From positions 1 through 64,000 of the forward strand of contig JBOEFW010000005.1 in NCBI GenBank assembly GCA_050633105.1: a stretch of DNA of 64,000 bases. Direction: 5' to 3'. Shown here piece by piece: positions 1-9,275 of this stretch. Numbering within the stretch: position 1 is the first letter of the stretch; each line of letters opens with the position of its first letter. The notes beneath the pieces are model-generated. The model saw only the letters and a program-made list of their open reading frames with translations. It ran no database searches and was not told where the DNA came from. The position numbers and the translations under genes are program-made. Source of the stretch: Aureispira sp050633105. Lineage in GTDB: Bacteria > Bacteroidota > Bacteroidia > Chitinophagales > Saprospiraceae.

Positions 1-2
1 CT

Positions 3-506
3 TTTCGTGATTTTAACCTGATTAAAAATAAAAAGCACAAAACAGTTATCAGTTGTTTGTATAGTGCAGGGTTGCGGATTAGCGAAGTCATTCAATTAGA
101 GCTTCAAGACATTGATTCTAGTAGGATGGTTATCAATATTAAAGGAGCGAAGGGTTATAAAGACCGTGAAGTGATGCTTTCGGAAAAATTGTTAATATTA
201 CTTCGAGTGTATTATAAAGACTACCATCCCAAACAATGGTTGTTTGAAGGAGACCATAATAAACCTTATTCCGCTACTAGTATACGTAATGTGTTTAAAA
301 AAGCACTGCAACAAGCAGGCATTACTAAAAAAGCGACTGTACACACACTAAGGCATAGCTTTGCGACCCATCTTTTAGAAAACGGAACAGATATCCGTTA
401 CATACAGGCTCTTTTGGGGCACAATTCCATTAAAACAACCCAACAATACACCCATTTACTAACTACCCATAGAGCAAGTATCAAAAGCCCATTAGATAGG
501 CTTTAG
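3..506 (+). CDS. Tyrosine recombinase, C-terminal part, cut by window edge
   Basis: The reading frame is open to base 3, so the gene starts to the left of the window; the TTG at 57 lies inside a conserved helix and is not the start. The visible part is the catalytic domain of a phage-integrase/XerC-D type recombinase, which cuts and rejoins DNA through a tyrosine. Visible active-site residues are Arg in GLRISE, a Lys in the beta hairpin KGAKGYKDR, HTLRH (His-x-x-Arg), LLGH and the nucleophile Tyr in TTQQYTH, so this copy looks catalytically complete. It shares the patterns WLFEG, YS-x-x-SI, KAT-x-x-TLRHSFA and SPLDRL with the recombinase at 52833-53690, so the two are paralogues. Element or cellular target unknown. 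Confidence 0.9.
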   Translation, partial: FRDFNLIKNKKHKTVISCLYSAGLRISEVIQLELQDIDSSRMVINIKGAKGYKDREVMLSEKLLILLRVYYKDYHPKQWLFEGDHNKPYSATSIRNVFKKALQQAGITKKATVHTLRHSFATHLLENGTDIRYIQALLGHNSIKTTQQYTHLLTTHRASIKSPLDRL

Positions 507-616
507 AATTCACAAAAAACAACTTACTTGATACTATCCCTTTCACTTTTTCCTTTGGGATTTTGATTCATCATTTCCCTTCCCTTTAAAGATAAATCTA
601 GCCCCCTGTCCATTTA

Positions 617-637
617 CGATATTCCTACTCAATATCG
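617..637. repeat. Hairpin, 7-bp arms
   Basis: CGATATT and AATATCG are separated by seven bases, and GCCCC at 601-605 with GGGGC at 648-652 encloses them. It lies downstream of the stop of the membrane protein gene on the minus strand and may be its transcript end, but no T-tract follows. Confidence 0.4.
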
Positions 638-689
638 CCCATACAAAGGGGCAAGAGCGTTGTTAAAACCAAATAGGGCAGTTAATAAA

Positions 690-1997
690 CTACTCGTCTT
701 CTCCTGCATTGTGATTGGGTAAAGTAATATCAGGAGGCAAATCAAGTTTAGTAGAAGGAACTGTTGGTGCTGGTGTTGTGTGCACAGGAGGTGCTGTTGG
801 TGCGACTGGCAATGGATTATTGGCAGGAGGAAGCATATAAACTGCTTGGGCATTTCCTTTAGAATCATCTCTATTGGCACTAAACATTCCTGTAATTGTA
901 CGTTGAATGGTATTGAGAATATCAAAGGTAAAGGTATCGCTGTAACCAACAAAGAAGGCTACCAATAAAGGTAATAAACTACTACTATTAGCTGGACTCA
1001 AAACAAGGCTATACAAGGCTAAATAAACAGCCGCGCCCATGACCACTCCTAAAACAGGGCGAATAATGACCCATTTTAAAGTGTTGCCAAATTCATAAAC
1101 AGGCTTTTGGTAAAACTGTGTCAACATGGCTGCAAAGCTTCCAATAAAACTCCATACCACAATACCCATTGGAATACCTAAAATTGGATACACCCGAATT
1201 TCTCTCCAAGTAATGTCTTGACTGTTTAAGAATACTAAAATGGCGATTAGAAAGGTAAACGTAACCGCAATGCCAACTAAAACTCCTTTGCGTGTACGGT
1301 TGGCGCGTTCTTGATCTTTTATTTGTAAATCCAAGATGTTCTGCTGGTACTGCTGCATCTCATCATAAATATTGATGATGTGAACAACCGTAGAAATAGG
1401 GGTGAAAGTATCTTCCGATTTATTGGTATCTAAGATACTTGCCAATTCTTCTTTGGCAGAGCGAATTCCTTTGAGTGCTGCCAAAGCCTCTGCTTTAAGT
1501 TCAACATACCCAATTAATTCTACCCGAATAGCCATCAGACTTTCCATATAAGTGGCCTTATAAACCATTTGAGGGAACATCGTATCGATATTCGCACAAT
1601 CCAACTCTAGTTGATCTTCAATGATTTGAAGTTCATTAATAATTTCTTGACTAGCAGGCTGTCTGCTCAATTCATTGACACGTTTTAGTAGATCGGTATA
1701 TTCTTGCTCTTTATTCGCATTATTCTTTTTGTAAGAGGTGTCAAAATGAACGGCTTCCATGATCGCTCGATGCAACTGACGTAATTTGGCTAGATCTACT
1801 CGAATACTGTCTGTTAAGGCATGAATTCGATCTGGTAGAGCATTCGTACTACGCGGATTAATGGCCGCGGCATTTTGCTTATGTGACCAATTGATATGTT
1901 TGATGACAATTGGTTTAGTTGGCGCTTGTTGCACTACTGGTGGAACCACAGGCTGCACATAAATAGGTTGTTTGGAAGTCGGAGGTAAAATAGCCAT
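690..1997 (-). CDS. Four-helix membrane protein with proline-rich ends, unknown function
   Basis: A 435-residue protein I do not recognise. The first 40 residues are rich in Pro, Val and Gln. Residues about 50-235 are charged and helical, with heptad-like stretches suggesting coiled coil. Four hydrophobic helices follow at about 238-258, 273-296, 312-335 and 340-362, and the last 50 residues are Pro/Thr-rich and end in acidic residues. There is no signal peptide, so the helical half is probably cytoplasmic. It stands alone, with rmlD-rmlC on the same strand upstream. The composition suggests a scaffold or mechanical membrane protein rather than an enzyme; this is a guess. Confidence 0.75.
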   Translation of the reverse strand: MAILPPTSKQPIYVQPVVPPVVQQAPTKPIVIKHINWSHKQNAAAINPRSTNALPDRIHALTDSIRVDLAKLRQLHRAIMEAVHFDTSYKKNNANKEQEYTDLLKRVNELSRQPASQEIINELQIIEDQLELDCANIDTMFPQMVYKATYMESLMAIRVELIGYVELKAEALAALKGIRSAKEELASILDTNKSEDTFTPISTVVHIINIYDEMQQYQQNILDLQIKDQERANRTRKGVLVGIAVTFTFLIAILVFLNSQDITWREIRVYPILGIPMGIVVWSFIGSFAAMLTQFYQKPVYEFGNTLKWVIIRPVLGVVMGAAVYLALYSLVLSPANSSSLLPLLVAFFVGYSDTFTFDILNTIQRTITGMFSANRDDSKGNAQAVYMLPPANNPLPVAPTAPPVHTTPAPTVPSTKLDLPPDITLPNHNAGEDE

Positions 1998-2144
1998 AGC
2001 AAAGGTGTTTATAGGAGGGATTTAGGAATCGGCGATTTTTGGAATAGAAATGTAGGCGCTACTTTCTTTAAAAGCAAAAAGATTGTTCTTCTACTTAAGC
2101 TATTAAAAAAAATCCAATGTCGCAATCAATTGACGCAAAAAAGG

Positions 2145-2999
2145 CTATAAAAGTTCCAAACAAGCCTTCAAACTATCGCGCCAATGAGGAATTGCTATTC
2201 CAAAATCTGCCTTAATTTTATTCTTATTCAATAGGCTAAATGGAGGTCGTTGAGCTGGAGTTGGATACTCTTTGGTTTCAATAGGAGACAATTGACAGGT
2301 TAATTCGTTTAGTTCAAAGATAGCATGAGCAAAATCATACCAAGAACAGACGCCTTCATTGCTATAATGATAAATGCCTCTAAAAATTTCTTTCTTCTGG
2401 GAGATAATTTCCAGTAAGACTAAAGCGAGATCACGAGCGTAAGTAGGACTGCCAATTTGATCAAACACAACAGAGAGTTTTTCTCGCTCTTTTCCAAGGC
2501 GCAACATTGTCTTCACAAAGTTATGTCCAAAGCTGCTGTAAACCCAAGACGTTCGTACAATTAAGGTCTCTGGTTGTGCAGCAATAGCGGCTAGTTCCCC
2601 TGCTAATTTGGTGTTGCCATAGACACTCTGTGGGCCAGTAGGTGCACCTTCTTCAAAAGGCGTGTTTTGCGCACTGTGGTAGACATAATCTGTCGATAAA
2701 TGTAAGAGCCGAGTACCTGTTTGATAACAAGCTTGCGCTAAATTACGAACGCCTTCTACATTAATGGCGGCGGCTTTTTCTGCTTCGCTTTCTGCTTTAT
2801 CCACGGCAGTATAGGCCGCACAATTGATACAATAATCAAAAGCATGTTGCTTAAAATATTGTTGTACCGCTGCTTCCTGTGTGATGTCTAATTCCGAATG
2901 ATCGGTAAAATGCCAGGTAATAGAAGGATGGCTGTTTGCCAAAGCACGTAATTCACTGCCGACTTGGCCGTTGGCTCCTGTTACTAATAATTGCATCAT
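2145..2999 (-). CDS. rmlD: dTDP-4-dehydrorhamnose reductase
   Basis: Last step of dTDP-L-rhamnose synthesis: NAD(P)H reduces dTDP-4-dehydro-L-rhamnose to dTDP-L-rhamnose, the donor for surface polysaccharide. At 284 residues it has family length. The N-terminal Rossmann motif TGANGQVG (about residues 8-15), DYVYH, and the short-chain dehydrogenase YGNTK (Tyr-x-x-x-Lys) are all present, as is the RTSWVYS segment typical of RfbD. Two ATG codons in tandem open the gene (2999 or 2996). It lies 36 bases downstream of rmlC on the same strand, so the pair forms an operon; rmlA and rmlB are not in this window. Confidence 0.95.
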   Translation of the reverse strand: MMQLLVTGANGQVGSELRALANSHPSITWHFTDHSELDITQEAAVQQYFKQHAFDYCINCAAYTAVDKAESEAEKAAAINVEGVRNLAQACYQTGTRLLHLSTDYVYHSAQNTPFEEGAPTGPQSVYGNTKLAGELAAIAAQPETLIVRTSWVYSSFGHNFVKTMLRLGKEREKLSVVFDQIGSPTYARDLALVLLEIISQKKEIFRGIYHYSNEGVCSWYDFAHAIFELNELTCQLSPIETKEYPTPAQRPPFSLLNKNKIKADFGIAIPHWRDSLKACLELL

Positions 3000-3035
3000 A
3001 GCGTTGGTGAGGTATAGTGAGGTAGAATTTTTTAG

Positions 3036-3599
3036 TTAAACACCTTCATAAGTAAAGCTTCCATTGTGTTCCCCTAATACAGGTAAAACAAGATCTTTCT
3101 CAGAAAGTTGAGCGGCATCCAAATCAATTTTCCAATCAATTTTTAATTGTGGATCGCTGTATAATAAGCCTCCTTCACTGGCTTTATTATAATAATTATC
3201 ACATTTGTAGAAAAACTCAGCGGTAGGAGATAAAACGACATAGCCATGCGCGAATCCACGAGGGACAAACAATTGTTTCTTATTGTCAGCACTTAATAAG
3301 ATGCTATAGGACTGCCCATAAGTAGGGGAACCTTCTCGCAAATCAACCACAACATCCAATACTTCTCCTTCAATGACGCGCACCAATTTTGCTTGCGCAT
3401 GCTCACCCAATTGATAATGCAACCCTCTTAGTACACCATAAGTAGACCGTGCTTGATTGTCTTGTACAAAGTTTGCCTTAATCCCTGCTTCCGCAAAGCT
3501 TTTTTGTTGATAACTTTCGAAAAAACACCCTCTAGAATCGCCCCATACTTTAGGTTCAAAAACAATTAAATCAGGCAAAGGTGTTGGATGAAAAGGCAT
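3036..3599 (-). CDS. rmlC: dTDP-4-dehydrorhamnose 3,5-epimerase
   Basis: Converts dTDP-4-dehydro-6-deoxy-D-glucose to dTDP-4-dehydro-L-rhamnose ahead of RmlD. The frame runs open to 3677, but the ATG at 3599 (MPFHPTPLPDL) gives 187 residues, the usual family length, and the 26 upstream residues have no counterpart in the family. Conserved cupin features are GDSRGCFFESY near the start, GVLRGLHYQ with the catalytic His, VVDLREGSPTYG, and PRGFAHGYVVLS. First gene of the rmlC-rmlD operon; the promoter must lie in the 318-base gap upstream. Confidence 0.95.
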   Translation of the reverse strand: MPFHPTPLPDLIVFEPKVWGDSRGCFFESYQQKSFAEAGIKANFVQDNQARSTYGVLRGLHYQLGEHAQAKLVRVIEGEVLDVVVDLREGSPTYGQSYSILLSADNKKQLFVPRGFAHGYVVLSPTAEFFYKCDNYYNKASEGGLLYSDPQLKIDWKIDLDAAQLSEKDLVLPVLGEHNGSFTYEGV

Positions 3600-3917
3600 G
3601 TTTGAATACAATTTGTAAGATGAATGATTTGGCTGTAAAAATAGAAAAATAACCCTGTACTTAGTACCGTGCAACATAAATTTCTAACAATTTTTAAGCG
3701 ATTATTTTTATGGCAGGAGTCCTTTGGAGTTGCACTTTTGTTCGTTGAACTTAAAGCAAAGTGTTTCTGACCAACGAGAGCTAATATTAGCCTTCATAGT
3801 GCTGCTATGAGGCCTTGTTTTGCTTTTGAATGCCCCAAAAACGCTTATTGGCTCAAAGTCTGTAAACCACAAAATAGTAACGCAGCTAAATTATCATTAA
3901 CCTTTGTTACAGTGTAC
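3600..3917. other. 318-base intergenic stretch with stacked hairpins
   Basis: Lies between two minus-strand genes. It holds the 12-bp perfect palindrome GCTAATATTAGC at 3780-3791, directly followed by a hairpin with arms CTTCATAG (3792-3799) and CTATGAGG (3805-3812) around a 5-base loop, and a weaker CACTTT/CAAAGTG pairing at about 3732-3762. The 12-mer TGTTACAGTGTA at 3905-3916 recurs at 30576-30587. I see no open reading frame. It may hold the transcript end of the gene at 3918-4940 and the leader of rmlC. Confidence 0.5.
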
Positions 3918-4940
3918 TTAGCGTTTGAAACAAGGAAATTGCTCGCGCAAGAAATCTAAGTAATAGACTTCATATACTTGAAATCCTTCTGTAAAACGTA
4001 AACGAACTTGATCTACCTCAGCAGTAGTCAATTGTTTCGCATCACTTTTAGTAAGTACAAAACTACAATCATAAACTGTTACGTTTCCCTGTACCGTTGC
4101 TTTAGCACCTTTGTAACTCATTAAAAAGAACTCTTTACCCTGCATTGTTTTTAGAGTCATGTTAGAATTAGGAGGCAGATCTCCAAATTTTTCTTTGGCA
4201 GCAGGACTAGAAATAGAAAGTTGAATATTAAGGGCCATGCCTCCTTCCGAATTTTGACTGAGGTACCCTTCACAGCTAATGAAGTCGCCTGTTTTAATAA
4301 ACTTTCTGTACTGCTCAGGAGTATAGGCAAAAAATAGACGAGGAGTTAGGCCACGCTTGCGAGTTCCTGTGAATTCATCAATACGATCAAAGGCAAAGGC
4401 ACATTGTTCTTGGGTGAGAACTGGTGTACGTTGTTCCAGTGTTGTAGCGGGTGCTTGCGCTAACAAGCGCAATTCTTCTTCTGCACTCAAAGAAGGCGTA
4501 TTGATGACCATTTGGCTTTTTTTAGGAGAATTTTTTCTGCTAGTATTGCTGTTGATGGCTTCTCCACCTGTTGGATGGGGCGTACCTATTGTTGTATCGA
4601 TTGCTGGGAGTGGTCGCGTAGCGATGGTACTATCAGGTGTTTCTTTTACAACAACTTTTGGCTGTTTTTCTTTCTTCTTCTTTTTGGGAGGAGTTTTAGA
4701 AGTCTTTTTAACCGTTGGTTGTTTGCTTTTTTTTGAGGCAGCAGGACGTTCTTTGATGCGTACTTGCTTGGAGCGCTTTTTTTGTTGTGGCAACTCTTTT
4801 ACCCGAACTACTCTAGAGTTATCAGGAGGAGTGGTATCGCGCGGCATTGTATAGGAAAGCGGCTCCGTAGGAATTGCGGCTGCCGTTTTGGAGCCAAAGC
4901 CCAGTAGGAGGCAAAAAAAACAACAAACAAAAAATGTCAT
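3918..4940 (-). CDS. Exported Lys/Pro-rich protein of unknown function
   Basis: Open frame reaches 5003, but the ATG at 4940 is preferred. It opens a clean signal peptide (MTFFVCCFFCLLLGFGSKTAAA), and a promoter at 4974-5004 would start transcription downstream of the longer start. The mature protein (340 residues with signal) has a very basic Lys/Pro/Thr linker at about residues 40-120, then a low-complexity stretch, then a C-terminal domain of about 165 residues beginning near LTQEQCAFAFDRIDEFTG. That domain has alternating beta-strand-like segments (ISCEGYLSQN, VTVYDCSFVLT). I do not recognise the domain. The basic linker suggests an envelope-associated protein. It stands alone, divergent from the prolyl oligopeptidase. 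Confidence 0.75.
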   Translation of the reverse strand: MTFFVCCFFCLLLGFGSKTAAAIPTEPLSYTMPRDTTPPDNSRVVRVKELPQQKKRSKQVRIKERPAASKKSKQPTVKKTSKTPPKKKKKEKQPKVVVKETPDSTIATRPLPAIDTTIGTPHPTGGEAINSNTSRKNSPKKSQMVINTPSLSAEEELRLLAQAPATTLEQRTPVLTQEQCAFAFDRIDEFTGTRKRGLTPRLFFAYTPEQYRKFIKTGDFISCEGYLSQNSEGGMALNIQLSISSPAAKEKFGDLPPNSNMTLKTMQGKEFFLMSYKGAKATVQGNVTVYDCSFVLTKSDAKQLTTAEVDQVRLRFTEGFQVYEVYYLDFLREQFPCFKR

Positions 4941-4973
4941 AAATAGTAGTAGTTGAATGATAAAGGGTGTGCA

Positions 4974-5004
4974 CAAAGATACGAACAAGCCGCCTACCCC
5001 CAAA
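4974..5004 (-). promoter_or_regulatory. Bacteroidota-type promoter for the gene at 3918-4940
   Basis: On the minus strand TTTG (5004-5001) is followed after exactly 19 bases by TATCTTTG (4981-4974), a perfect match to the Bacteroidota consensus TTTG-N19-TAnnTTTG. Predicted transcription start is near 4967, 27 bases upstream of the ATG at 4940. Confidence 0.75.
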
Positions 5005-5117
5005 ATTAAAGCCCTATTCTTGCCTTATTAATGAATAACTGCTAAATTGTTGCAAGCCTTTTGCCATTTTTGGCAGAATTGCCGTAATGGCTTTCGAACC
5101 TTCAAAATTAGCAAACA

Positions 5118-7343
5118 ATGAAACAGCCGAGCTACTGGTGGTGCTTATTTGCCGCCGCTCTAATAGGGAGCAGTTGCCAAGATCAATCCAACGCTTCCAA
5201 AACCAACAAAGAGCCGCATCATGGTGTCGCTCCAACAGTATATTTAAAAGATCCAGACAAAATAAAAATGGACTATCCTAAAACAAAACGCGTAGCGGTT
5301 AAGGATACTTTTTTTGATGTAGTGGTAGACGATCCTTACCGCTGGTTAGAAGAAGCCGTAACTGAAGAACCAGAGAAAGAAATTAACCAATGGGTAGAAG
5401 CTCAGAGTACGCTCGCTCGCAATTATTTAGATGGAATTGCTTATCGCGATCAAATTGCGGCGCGTTTAGAAAAGCTCTATGATTATGAGCGACAGTCAGC
5501 ACCAATGAAGGAAGGAGGGGCCTTGTATTATTATAAGAATGATGGCCTCCAAAATCAATCGGTGATGTACCGAAAAGCCGCTTGGGACAGTCCTAAAGAA
5601 GAAACTTTCTTAGATCCAAATACCTTTTCTAAAGATGGAACAGTTTCTTTGGGTGGCGTGAATTTTTCTAAAGATGGACGCTATGCGGCGTATCAAACGT
5701 CTGCTTCTGGTTCTGATTGGAGAAGCGTACAATTAATCGATACCAAGGAAAATAAAACCTTAGAAGAGAAAGTAGACTGGCTACGCTATTCAGGCGTTTC
5801 TTGGTACAAAGATGGCTTTTTCTACAGCCGTTATGGGGATAATTCTGGGGAAGATAAGTTTGTGGAGCAAAACCAATTTCATAAAGTTTATTACCATAAA
5901 GTAGGCACCAAACAAGCAGAAGACCAATTGATCTTTGCCGATCGAACACAGCCTTCTCGTAACTATGGAGTAGGGGTGACCGAAGATGAGCAATATTTGA
6001 TTTTGAGCATGACGGAATCTACAAGTGGTAATGCCTTGTATTATAAGAAATCAGCAGACACCAACGGCGATTTTATTCGATTGATTGATAACTTCGAACA
6101 CGATTATTATGTGATTGATAATGTTGGAAACAGCTTATTGGTATACACCAATTATGAAGCGCCTACTTATCAATTGTTAAAAATTGATTTGGACAAACCT
6201 GCTCGCAAAAATTGGACATCAGTTATCCCTGCTCGCAAAAAAGCAACATTGAATGGTGTACAAGTGATTGGAGGCCGTTTAGTGGCTCGTTATACCAAGG
6301 AAATTACGAATGAGTTGGAAGTTTTTGAATTGGATGGTAAAGCTGTAGGAACCATTGCTTTGCCTGAAATGGTGAGCAAAACAGCTCCTGTAACGATTAG
6401 TGGCTTAACAGGAAAACGCGAAGAGGCAGAAGCTTATTATAGCCTCAGTTCTTTTACTATTCCTAATACCATCTGTAAGGTTAACATCAAAACGCTCCAA
6501 TCTCAGGTCTGGAAACAACCTAAAATTGATTTTAATCCGAAAGATTATCAAGTAGAGTACACGCATTATACATCAAAAGATGGCACCTCTATTCCAATTA
6601 GTATTGTCTATAAAAAAGGCATTAAGAGAGATGGAAGTAATCCAACTTTGCTGTATGGCTATGGTGGCTTTAACATCAGCATTCTACCAAGTTTTGCCCT
6701 CACCCGTTTGCCTTTCCTAGAAAAAGGCGGCATTTATGCGGTTGCTAATATTCGTGGTGGTGGAGAGATGGGAACGGCCTGGCACGAAGCTGGAATACAA
6801 CTCAAAAAGCAAAATGTTTTTGATGACTTTATTGCTGCAGCAGAATACCTCATTAAAGAAAAATATACTTCTTCTGAAAAGCTAGCGATTGAAGGCCGTT
6901 CTAATGGCGGGCTGTTGGTTGGAGCTTGTATGACGCAGCGTCCTGAGTTGTACAAAGTAGCTTTTCCCATTGTTGGAGTGTTGGACATGATGCGTTATCA
7001 TACCTTTACTATCGGACACTTTTGGGCAGCAGATTATGGCCGAAGTGACGACAAAACACAATACAAGAATCTATTGGCTTACTCTCCTGTACACAATGTA
7101 CGAGCAGCGGCTTATCCTGCTACGATGGTTATGACGGCCGATCATGATGATCGCGTAGTGCCTGGGCATTCCTTTAAATTTGGAGCTGCTCTACAGGCTA
7201 ACCATACTGGGCAACGTCCTATTCTTATCAGAATTGACCGCAAAGCAGGGCATGGAGCAGGAAAACCGACTAAAAAAGTAATAGAAGAGGAGGCAGACAA
7301 GTTGGCTTTCTTATTGTTTAATTTAGGCGTCAACTGGGAATAA
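5118..7343 (+). CDS. Prolyl oligopeptidase family serine peptidase (S9A), probable lipoprotein
   Basis: Cleaves short peptides after proline. The 741-residue length fits the family plus an N-terminal export signal. MKQPSYWWCLFAAALIGSSC resembles a lipoprotein signal ending at Cys20, implying attachment in the periplasm or outer membrane. The beta-propeller begins at about residue 55 (PYRWLEE is the family's opening motif). The alpha/beta hydrolase domain follows, with the nucleophile Ser in GRSNGGLL, the Asp in ADHDDRVVP and the His in KAGHGAGKP all present, plus the typical NIRGGGEMG-x-x-WHEAG segment. The gene is followed after 13 bases by a glycosyltransferase gene, so they are probably co-transcribed, although no functional link is apparent. 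Confidence 0.93.
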   Translation: MKQPSYWWCLFAAALIGSSCQDQSNASKTNKEPHHGVAPTVYLKDPDKIKMDYPKTKRVAVKDTFFDVVVDDPYRWLEEAVTEEPEKEINQWVEAQSTLARNYLDGIAYRDQIAARLEKLYDYERQSAPMKEGGALYYYKNDGLQNQSVMYRKAAWDSPKEETFLDPNTFSKDGTVSLGGVNFSKDGRYAAYQTSASGSDWRSVQLIDTKENKTLEEKVDWLRYSGVSWYKDGFFYSRYGDNSGEDKFVEQNQFHKVYYHKVGTKQAEDQLIFADRTQPSRNYGVGVTEDEQYLILSMTESTSGNALYYKKSADTNGDFIRLIDNFEHDYYVIDNVGNSLLVYTNYEAPTYQLLKIDLDKPARKNWTSVIPARKKATLNGVQVIGGRLVARYTKEITNELEVFELDGKAVGTIALPEMVSKTAPVTISGLTGKREEAEAYYSLSSFTIPNTICKVNIKTLQSQVWKQPKIDFNPKDYQVEYTHYTSKDGTSIPISIVYKKGIKRDGSNPTLLYGYGGFNISILPSFALTRLPFLEKGGIYAVANIRGGGEMGTAWHEAGIQLKKQNVFDDFIAAAEYLIKEKYTSSEKLAIEGRSNGGLLVGACMTQRPELYKVAFPIVGVLDMMRYHTFTIGHFWAADYGRSDDKTQYKNLLAYSPVHNVRAAAYPATMVMTADHDDRVVPGHSFKFGAALQANHTGQRPILIRIDRKAGHGAGKPTKKVIEEEADKLAFLLFNLGVNWE

Positions 7344-7356
7344 TAATACCAAATAT

Positions 7357-8775
7357 ATGGCAGTCAACAGGACTAGAACGGTAGGGATTGTAATTGGGAT
7401 AAATGTGCTGTTGGCCGCCATTTGGTGGTTGGTGCCACTCTGGATGTACGGCGTTTTTGACGATGGTATGTTCTATGGCAGCATTGCTAGAAATTTGGTT
7501 TATGATGCGCAAGAAAGCATCTGGGATTTAAAAGTAACCAATACCTTAGATCCTAAATTTAATGGACATCCTCCATTGAATTTTTGGCTGCAAGCGTTTT
7601 TTTTTAAACTATTGGGCGATGTTTATTGGGTGGAGCGTATTTACTCCTTCGTCTTGGCGATGGGCGCTATGGGGTTGCTGGTGGCTTGTTGGCGTTTGTG
7701 GGAAAAAGATGGAGCACGTTTGGGGCTTCTATTCTGGCTAAGTATTTCTATTGTTGGATGGAGTTTTGGTAATAATTTACTAGAAAACTTACTGACCGTT
7801 TGTACCGTAGCGGCGGTTTATTTCTTGGTTTTGGCTGCGCATCGACCGCGTCAAGGTTGGTTTTTTGTTTTCTTGAGCGGCTGTTGCATTGTGGCGGCTG
7901 TTTTAACAAAAGGCCCTGTAGGGCTTTATCCATTGGCGGCGCCTATCGGTTATGCTTTTATTGTTGAACGAAGCCGTTGGAAACGTGCGATAGTAGAGAC
8001 CTTGTTTTTGTGTTTTTTAGTGGTCGCTAGTTATTTTTTATTGATTACCATAAGCCCACGAGCGAGTGTATTTTTTGAACGCTATTGGGAATTGCAATTG
8101 GTGGGTTCTTTGACGGGGCAAGATAGCTTAGCAGTGCATCGTTTTTATATTCTACAAGCCTTGATCGAAGAATCTTTACCTGCTTTATTAGTAGGATTGT
8201 TCTTACAAAGATTGGTTCATTATTTTAAATTAGCAACTTCGCCGATCAATAAAAAAGCTGTTTTATTTTGGCTGTGGATGGGAGTTTGTGCCTCCTTACC
8301 TTTATTAATTAGTCCTAAACAATTGCGTTTTTATATTGTGCCTGCAATGGGTTGGTATGCGTTGGCTTGGGGGATATTTAATTGGCCTGTTTTTTTGGCT
8401 TTGATAGAGCATACAAAGACTTGGAAACGTTCCAAGATGCTCTTGGCTGGTTTGGTTTGGCTAGGAGTAAGCGGATGTTTGTTGCTTAGTTTTTATAATA
8501 AAGGAGACAATGCCCGACAAACTGATTTGTTAAATGATACAAAAATTATTGGAGGGATTATGCCGTCACACAGTACACTGCATATCTTACCTAGTTTGTA
8601 TAATAAGTGGAATTTACACGCGTATTTTTATCGCTACTATTATATTGATCTGACCACTGTTTATCAGGAACAAAAGTATGTTGCTGTTCCTAAAGGAGCT
8701 GTCTATGACCGCTCCATTTATAAGAAAGAGGTCGTTGGATTAAAAACATTGGATTTGTATAAGCGGCAATATTAG
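7357..8775 (+). CDS. GT39-type membrane glycosyltransferase (ArnT/PMT-like)
   Basis: An integral membrane glycosyltransferase of 472 residues with about 11 hydrophobic helices. The first periplasmic loop carries the Asp-Asp pair in YGVFDDGMFYG (about residues 31-41) and the HPPLNFWL motif, the signature of lipid-phosphate-sugar-dependent transferases such as ArnT and protein O-mannosyltransferases. These transfer a sugar from a polyprenyl phosphate donor to an envelope acceptor. Acceptor and sugar cannot be told from sequence. It sits 13 bases behind the prolyl oligopeptidase gene. Confidence 0.85.
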   Translation: MAVNRTRTVGIVIGINVLLAAIWWLVPLWMYGVFDDGMFYGSIARNLVYDAQESIWDLKVTNTLDPKFNGHPPLNFWLQAFFFKLLGDVYWVERIYSFVLAMGAMGLLVACWRLWEKDGARLGLLFWLSISIVGWSFGNNLLENLLTVCTVAAVYFLVLAAHRPRQGWFFVFLSGCCIVAAVLTKGPVGLYPLAAPIGYAFIVERSRWKRAIVETLFLCFLVVASYFLLITISPRASVFFERYWELQLVGSLTGQDSLAVHRFYILQALIEESLPALLVGLFLQRLVHYFKLATSPINKKAVLFWLWMGVCASLPLLISPKQLRFYIVPAMGWYALAWGIFNWPVFLALIEHTKTWKRSKMLLAGLVWLGVSGCLLLSFYNKGDNARQTDLLNDTKIIGGIMPSHSTLHILPSLYNKWNLHAYFYRYYYIDLTTVYQEQKYVAVPKGAVYDRSIYKKEVVGLKTLDLYKRQY

Positions 8776-8830
8776 CTATTCCTTTTCCTTAAGAGGCACC
8801 TGTAAACCAGTCTAGCTCTACTGCAATCCC

Positions 8831-9220
8831 TTACAAGGTCTCAAACCAAAGGGGAGATTGATCGCTTGGGTCTCCATTATAATTGATCTTAATTTCCTCC
8901 CCTGGTTCAATATCTCTATGCGCAACAATGTAAATAGTACGGCCTTCCATATCCACATTGTAACTCGCATTGGGTTGAAAGGAATGGTTATAAATACTAC
9001 CATAACCTAAGGCCAAGGCCCCTGCTTCTAAATTCTCATCCCACTCAAAATAATAATCGTTGATAATGGTACTTTGAAGACTAGGGATTTCTTCTTTTGG
9101 AATATAGAGAATAGGGCAGATTTCAATAATACTATCGACTGGAATTGCGGCTCCGGTGAAAACACCCAACCCATGAAGGGGGCTAGGAGCTACAAAAATA
9201 CTAGGAATGTGCTGGCTCAT
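8831..9220 (-). CDS. SET-domain protein (putative protein-lysine methyltransferase)
   Basis: A 129-residue stand-alone SET domain. The order of motifs is canonical: GLGVFTG (SAM-binding loop), GSIYNHSFQPNAS (the NHS pseudoknot motif contacting S-adenosylmethionine), and EPGEEIKINYNG with the catalytic-region Tyr. There are no extra domains, no pre- or post-SET cysteines and no signal peptide, so it should be cytoplasmic. SET proteins of this compact type occur in many bacteria; substrates are mostly unknown. Single-gene unit with a -7 promoter box at 9276-9283. Confidence 0.88.
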   Translation of the reverse strand: MSQHIPSIFVAPSPLHGLGVFTGAAIPVDSIIEICPILYIPKEEIPSLQSTIINDYYFEWDENLEAGALALGYGSIYNHSFQPNASYNVDMEGRTIYIVAHRDIEPGEEIKINYNGDPSDQSPLWFETL

Positions 9221-9275
9221 GGCAATGCTGAAAATAAAATTAGCGTGTCTTGTTGTTGACGATGAAATAATACTG

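Noticed and set aside
4357..4854. 165-codon plus-strand frame opposite the Lys/Pro-rich protein gene
   Set aside because: A shadow of the lysine and proline codons on the other strand; the minus-strand gene has a promoter and signal peptide.
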